DNA of 18,607 nt. Source: an uncultured Acetatifactor sp. Lineage in GTDB: Bacteria; Bacillota; Clostridia; Lachnospirales; Lachnospiraceae. The stretch is from positions 126,201-144,807 of the forward strand of contig CAJTXE010000005.1 in the NCBI GenBank assembly GCA_910580225.1. Reading direction: 5' to 3'. Of the stretch, positions 15,807-18,607 are shown piece after piece; position 1 is the first letter of the stretch; every line of letters begins with the position of its first letter. The notes beneath the pieces were generated by a model. It had not been told where the DNA came from and did not search any database. It worked only from the letters and a program-made list of their open reading frames with translations. The position numbers and the translations under genes were made by a program.

Positions 15807-17648
15807 ATGAGAAAACAGAGTGGGATAAACGGCGTGGGGCGGACAGGGCTTAGGGGAGCTGCCTGGCTTGCGGCAATGGGCTTGTCCCTTTTCCTGCTGA
15901 CGGGGTGTGGGCAAGATGGGGAGAGTACGGGGAATCCTGTCCCTGGCAGCGCAGAGAGTATTTCCGGGGCGGAAGGCGGATTTTCGGATGACGCGGACAG
16001 CAGAGCGGATTCTTCCGGGCAGGTTCCGGGGGAAACCAATGTAGGAAACGGAGTCGGAAGCGGAAACTCGGAGGACAACAGCCCGGGAAACGGAATTGGA
16101 AGCGGAAACTCGGAGGACAATAGCCCGGGAAACGGAATTGGAAGCGGAAACTCGGAGGACAATAGCCCAGGAAACGGAGTCGGAAGCGGGAACTCGGAGG
16201 ACAATAGCCCGGGAAACGAAATTGAAAGCGGAAGCCCAGAGGGCAGCACATCCCTGGAAGCCGGGGATTTTCAGCAGATTTTTGACGCGGCGGAGGCAGA
16301 GACGGCAGGAAAAGTACACCTGGAAACAAAACTGGAGGGTTACACCGGCAGCGGATACCTGGCAGGCTTCGAGTCCCAGGAGGACAGCTGTTCGTTTCAG
16401 GTGGAGATTCCTGCTGCGGGAAGTTATGACATTATCGTCATAAGCGCGGGAATGGGCGGAGAGAAGACCAACGGCATAGCGGTGGACGGAGAGACGGTGG
16501 GAAGCTTTGTCACGGCTTCGGAGGAATTCGGGGAGGCGGCGCTTCAGCGGGTTTACCTGGAAAGCGGCGTACATACAGTGAGTATCACCACGGAATGGGG
16601 GTGGATCGGCGTGGATGCCATGAAAATCAAAGCAGCACAGCCTCTGCCGGACAGTGTGTTCCAGGCGGAAGGGGATTTGGTGAATCCCAATGCCACGGAG
16701 AGTACGAAGGGGCTGATGGCATATCTGCAGGATATCTATGGGAAATACATTCTTTCGGGACAGCATTCGGATAAAGGCGTGGGAGGACCCGAGATACTGG
16801 CGCTGAAGAAGGTAAACGGGGATAAGACGCCTGCCGTACTGGGACTGGATTTTATCGAATATACCCCTTCCCGGGTGGCAAACGGTTCCACGGGGATTTC
16901 CACACAGTTAGCCATCAACTTTGACGCCATGGGGGGAATCAACACCTTCTGTTGGCACTGGAATGCGCCGGAGAAATACCTGACGGATGAGGAACCCTGG
17001 TATCGGGGTTTTTATACGGAAGCTACGAATATTGACCTGGGGGCTATCATGAGGGGAGAGGATGAGGAGGGATACGGGCTGCTGCTGCGGGATATCGATG
17101 CCATTGCGGAGCAGATTGCCATTCTTCAGGAGGCGGATGTGCCCATTTTGTTCCGCCCGCTTCACGAGGCTTCCGGCGGTTGGTTCTGGTGGGGCGCTGC
17201 CGGGCCGGAGAGCTATATCGAGCTGTGGAAACTGGTCTTTCAGCGGATGACGGAGTACCATAAACTAAACAACATCATCTGGGTCTGGAACGGGCAGGAT
17301 GGGGACTGGTATCCGGGGGACGAATATGTGGACATCATCGGGGAGGACATCTACCCCGGCAAACAGGTCTATCTCTCCCAGAGCGGGAAATTCAGCCAGG
17401 CGGTGGAGTATGCGGATTCTCCAAAACCCATTGCCCTGACGGAGAACGGCTGTCTCTTTGACCCGGAGCTTGCGTTCCGGGATCAGGCGCCATGGCTCTG
17501 GTTCTGCACCTGGAGCGGAGAGTTTGTGGTGAAAAATAATCTGCCCCTGCTTTCCGAGGAATATACGGAGGAGTCCATGGTCAGGAAAGTGTATGAAGAT
17601 GAACGTGTAATCACCCTTGATGAGCTTCCGGACTGGAAACAGTATTGA
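15807..17648 (+). CDS. Surface lipoprotein beta-mannanase: repeat linker, CBM35-like domain, GH26
   Basis: A 613-residue protein expected to cut internal beta-1,4 bonds of mannan at the cell surface. The frame is open further upstream, but ATG 15807 follows AGGTG (15796-15800) and gives a proper lipoprotein signal ending LLTGC (Cys34). A Ser/Gly/Asn/Glu linker with 14-residue repeats spans residues 80-149. Residues about 153-280 look like a CBM35-type carbohydrate-binding beta-sandwich (FDAAEAETAG at its start, GWIGVDAMKIK at its end). Residues about 290-613 are GH26: FCWHWNAP, RPLHEASGGWFWWG with acid/base Glu454, WVWNGQ, and ALTENG with nucleophile Glu546. Released oligosaccharides would be imported by ABC permeases and trimmed by the neighbouring alpha-galactosidase. 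Family and catalytic pair are clear; CBM35 is a pattern match. Confidence 0.93.
   Translation: MRKQSGINGVGRTGLRGAAWLAAMGLSLFLLTGCGQDGESTGNPVPGSAESISGAEGGFSDDADSRADSSGQVPGETNVGNGVGSGNSEDNSPGNGIGSGNSEDNSPGNGIGSGNSEDNSPGNGVGSGNSEDNSPGNEIESGSPEGSTSLEAGDFQQIFDAAEAETAGKVHLETKLEGYTGSGYLAGFESQEDSCSFQVEIPAAGSYDIIVISAGMGGEKTNGIAVDGETVGSFVTASEEFGEAALQRVYLESGVHTVSITTEWGWIGVDAMKIKAAQPLPDSVFQAEGDLVNPNATESTKGLMAYLQDIYGKYILSGQHSDKGVGGPEILALKKVNGDKTPAVLGLDFIEYTPSRVANGSTGISTQLAINFDAMGGINTFCWHWNAPEKYLTDEEPWYRGFYTEATNIDLGAIMRGEDEEGYGLLLRDIDAIAEQIAILQEADVPILFRPLHEASGGWFWWGAAGPESYIELWKLVFQRMTEYHKLNNIIWVWNGQDGDWYPGDEYVDIIGEDIYPGKQVYLSQSGKFSQAVEYADSPKPIALTENGCLFDPELAFRDQAPWLWFCTWSGEFVVKNNLPLLSEEYTEESMVRKVYEDERVITLDELPDWKQY
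16044..16253 (+). repeat. 42-bp in-frame tandem repeat in the mannanase linker
   Basis: Units of 42 bases begin at 16044, 16086, 16128 and 16170 with only a few differences; a fifth diverged unit runs from 16212 to 16253. Each encodes 14 residues of the form GNGIGSGNSEDNSP. The whole repeat lies between the lipid anchor and the carbohydrate-binding domain, so copy-number change would alter how far the enzyme reaches from the membrane without breaking the frame. Confidence 0.92.
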
Positions 17649-17682
17649 GCATGCAGAGATGCTGCGGCGGACGGCAAACTTT

Positions 17683-17726
17683 AACATGGCAATTTGCAGA
17701 AATAAGCAGACTGCCATGTTTTTTTA
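17683..17726. terminator. Bidirectional intrinsic terminator between convergent genes
   Basis: AACATGGCA (17683-17691) pairs perfectly with TGCCATGTT (17712-17720), with a short inner pairing of TTTGC with GCA-rich sequence in the loop. TTTTTATT follows on the plus strand, ending the mannanase transcript. On the minus strand the hairpin is followed by a moderately T-rich stretch (TTAAAGTTT), so it could also end the DUF402 gene transcript, whose stop codon is adjacent. Confidence 0.8.
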
Positions 17727-18257
17727 TTAAAAAGCGTTTGTGCGGAGGGCTTTTACGTAATTTCGGAAATTTTTAATATCTGCCAATAATCCCTCCTGCA
17801 GCTTTTGGGAAGTCATGATAGCTTGGTTATACTGCGCCTCCGTGATCTCCTCTGCTTTGAATGCAGCCTGCAGTTCGTCCATATCGTCCACAATCACATT
17901 TCCGTCCGGATAGACAATCAGGTCCAGATACAAATCATAAAAATAGGGAACACCGTCATCGTCACATCCCTGTTTATCAATCATGTCGATATAGCAAACC
18001 TTCATTTCGCAGCACTCATCCATCATGACTGTCATGCAGTAGTATTCGTTTTTGGGCAGAATAGTCATCCAGTGGTAGCCGCTGTCACAGACAACAATAT
18101 CATTTCCGTCATATTTCCATACCTGCTTTTCTGAAACGGCATTTATAGTCAATAATCCAAGATAGCCTTTTAAAAGCGGCGTATCCATCTCTTTTCCGGT
18201 TCTGGTTTTTGAAGTGATACATTTCCATTCGTCATAGGTTAGCCTGCATTTATACAT
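17727..18257 (-). CDS. DUF402 domain-containing protein
   Basis: A 176-residue cytoplasmic protein on the minus strand. The best start is the ATG at 18257 (MYKCRLTYDEWK), with AAAGGA six bases upstream; an in-frame GTG-type extension nine residues longer has no such site. The central part reads GYHWMTILPKNEYYCMTVMMDE, then VCYIDMIDKQG and YFYDLYLDLIVYPDGNVIVDDMDEL, followed by an acidic helical tail. This is the DUF402 pattern, in which acidic residues of the D-x-x-x-G and YDLYLD segments bind metal ions in the studied nucleotide phosphatase relatives. The substrate of this member is unknown. It is convergent with the mannanase gene, separated by a terminator, has its own promoter and is AT-richer, so it is probably unrelated to mannan use. 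Confidence 0.82.
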   Translation of the reverse strand: MYKCRLTYDEWKCITSKTRTGKEMDTPLLKGYLGLLTINAVSEKQVWKYDGNDIVVCDSGYHWMTILPKNEYYCMTVMMDECCEMKVCYIDMIDKQGCDDDGVPYFYDLYLDLIVYPDGNVIVDDMDELQAAFKAEEITEAQYNQAIMTSQKLQEGLLADIKNFRNYVKALRTNAF

Positions 18258-18296
18258 GAGGATTCCTTTCGGGTTTAATACCACCCTTTTTCTTTT

Positions 18297-18305
18297 ATTA
18301 TATCA
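18297..18305 (-). promoter_or_regulatory. Putative extended -10 promoter of the DUF402 gene
   Basis: On the minus strand this reads TGATATAAT, a consensus TATAAT with the TG extension. No clear -35 box is seen 16-18 bases upstream. Transcription would begin about 30-35 bases before the AAAGGA site and ATG at 18257. Confidence 0.6.
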
Positions 18306-18327
18306 GAAAAAGAGGGCGCAGGCCATC

Positions 18328-18357
18328 AAAAATTTGCTGTGGTACCAGCAAATTTTT
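18328..18357. terminator. Perfect 12-bp stem hairpin, possible minus-strand terminator
   Basis: AAAAATTTGCTG (18328-18339) pairs perfectly with CAGCAAATTTTT (18346-18357) around the six-base loop TGGTAC. The stem itself ends in T residues on both strands, so it could work as a terminator in either direction. No gene reads into it on the plus strand; on the minus strand it lies downstream of the tiny frame at 18412-18495. Confidence 0.5.
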
Positions 18358-18362
18358 AGGTC

Positions 18363-18390
18363 AGCAAAGGCGGGCGAGGCTGCCTTTGCT
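18363..18390. other. Second hairpin next to the 18328-18357 stem
   Basis: AGCAAAGGC (18363-18371) pairs perfectly with GCCTTTGCT (18382-18390) around a 10-base loop. It lies five bases from the preceding hairpin, and both arms facing each other begin with the word AGCAAA. No T-run follows. Its role is unknown. Confidence 0.5.
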
Positions 18391-18411
18391 ATCTTCCTGA
18401 TAAATGAGAAT

Positions 18412-18495
18412 TTAAGCGTTTCTCCGCCGGTGCCACTCATTCCAAAACGCAGTATCTCCATCATGGCTAAATTCATCTTCCGGCATTTTTTCCAT
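18412..18495 (-). CDS. Tiny reading frame, possible gene remnant
   Basis: On the minus strand an ATG at 18495 opens a 27-residue frame, starting MEKMPEDEFSHDGD and ending WHRRRNA before a stop at 18412. The residue mix (acidic, with Trp and a basic end) looks more like the tail of a real protein than random DNA. The frame is closed by a stop a few codons upstream and there is no convincing ribosome binding site. It may be the C-terminal remnant of a lost gene, or chance. Confidence 0.2.
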   Translation of the reverse strand: MEKMPEDEFSHDGDTAFWNEWHRRRNA

Positions 18496-18607
18496 TGTCA
18501 CAACCGCTAATTATTCAATTCTTAAAAGGTTATGACACTAATGGTTATAGTGTAAGCGTCAAATAAGAACGTGTAGTGAAATATATGGCGTTCTCCTGTA
18601 AAATCGG
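18496..18607. other. AT-rich right edge with no supported gene
   Basis: This stretch is AT-rich and shows only weak inverted repeats (ACACTA at 18535-18540 with TAGTGT at 18548-18553; AGAACG at 18566-18571 with CGTTCT at 18589-18594). Short open frames run in from the right edge on the minus strand, but none has a recognisable product. I see no RNA gene. With the hairpins and the tiny frame to its left it makes up the roughly 300 bases upstream of the DUF402 promoter. Confidence 0.5.

Noticed and set aside
16044..16253. 42-bp repeats as a CRISPR array
   Set aside because: The units are contiguous without unique spacers and encode an in-frame linker.
18256..18510. 84-residue plus-strand frame through the right-edge hairpins
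   Set aside because: It reads through two hairpins and the DUF402 promoter, has no ribosome binding site and no recognisable product.

Overview
The window looks like a carbohydrate-utilisation locus from a Gram-positive gut-type Clostridia, most likely a Lachnospiraceae relative. The evidence is strong AGGAGG-type ribosome binding sites, lipoprotein signals, GC-rich coding with many short overlaps between genes, and sugar ABC permeases next to Firmicutes families (YesL/DUF624, YIP1, DUF5696). The genus cannot be told from the sequence alone. No rRNA, tRNA, insertion sequence or CRISPR array was seen.

Layout. Positions 1-178 hold an intact palindromic repeat and a second copy cut off at its apex, just ahead of the first gene. 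Positions 196-10707 form one tightly packed plus-strand operon: a MalF-type and a MalG-type permease; a large NHL-propeller/TPR membrane protein; a YIP1-like membrane protein; a DUF5696 membrane-anchored protein; a second MalF/MalG permease pair; and a solute-binding lipoprotein. The lipoprotein gene is broken by one extra G in an eight-G run at 9405-9412. A terminator follows it. An AT-richer gene (10910-12364) for an AlbA_2/ATPase/winged-helix regulator then interrupts the layout, carrying a tandem VGDK repeat. GC-rich genes resume at 12398: YesL/DUF624, a GH36 alpha-galactosidase, a small membrane protein, and a lipoprotein with a repeat linker, a CBM35-like domain and a GH26 beta-mannanase domain. 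A bidirectional terminator separates these from a convergent minus-strand DUF402 gene. The last 300 bases are mostly non-coding, with two tandem hairpins and a tiny minus-strand reading frame.

How the genes fit together (inference). The surface GH26 enzyme would cut beta-mannan into oligosaccharides, ABC permeases would import them, and the cytoplasmic GH36 enzyme would remove alpha-galactosyl side chains, which suggests galactomannan or galactoglucomannan as substrate. No ABC ATPase is present, so a shared MsmK-type ATPase elsewhere is expected. The first permease pair has no binding protein in the window; it may lie just upstream.

The least understood part, and the best candidate for an undescribed system, is the NHL/TPR + YIP1 + DUF5696 block between the two permease pairs. 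These three membrane or envelope proteins are embedded in a sugar-import operon without an assigned role. The DUF5696 protein has the look of a glycoside-hydrolase-like barrel held at the membrane.
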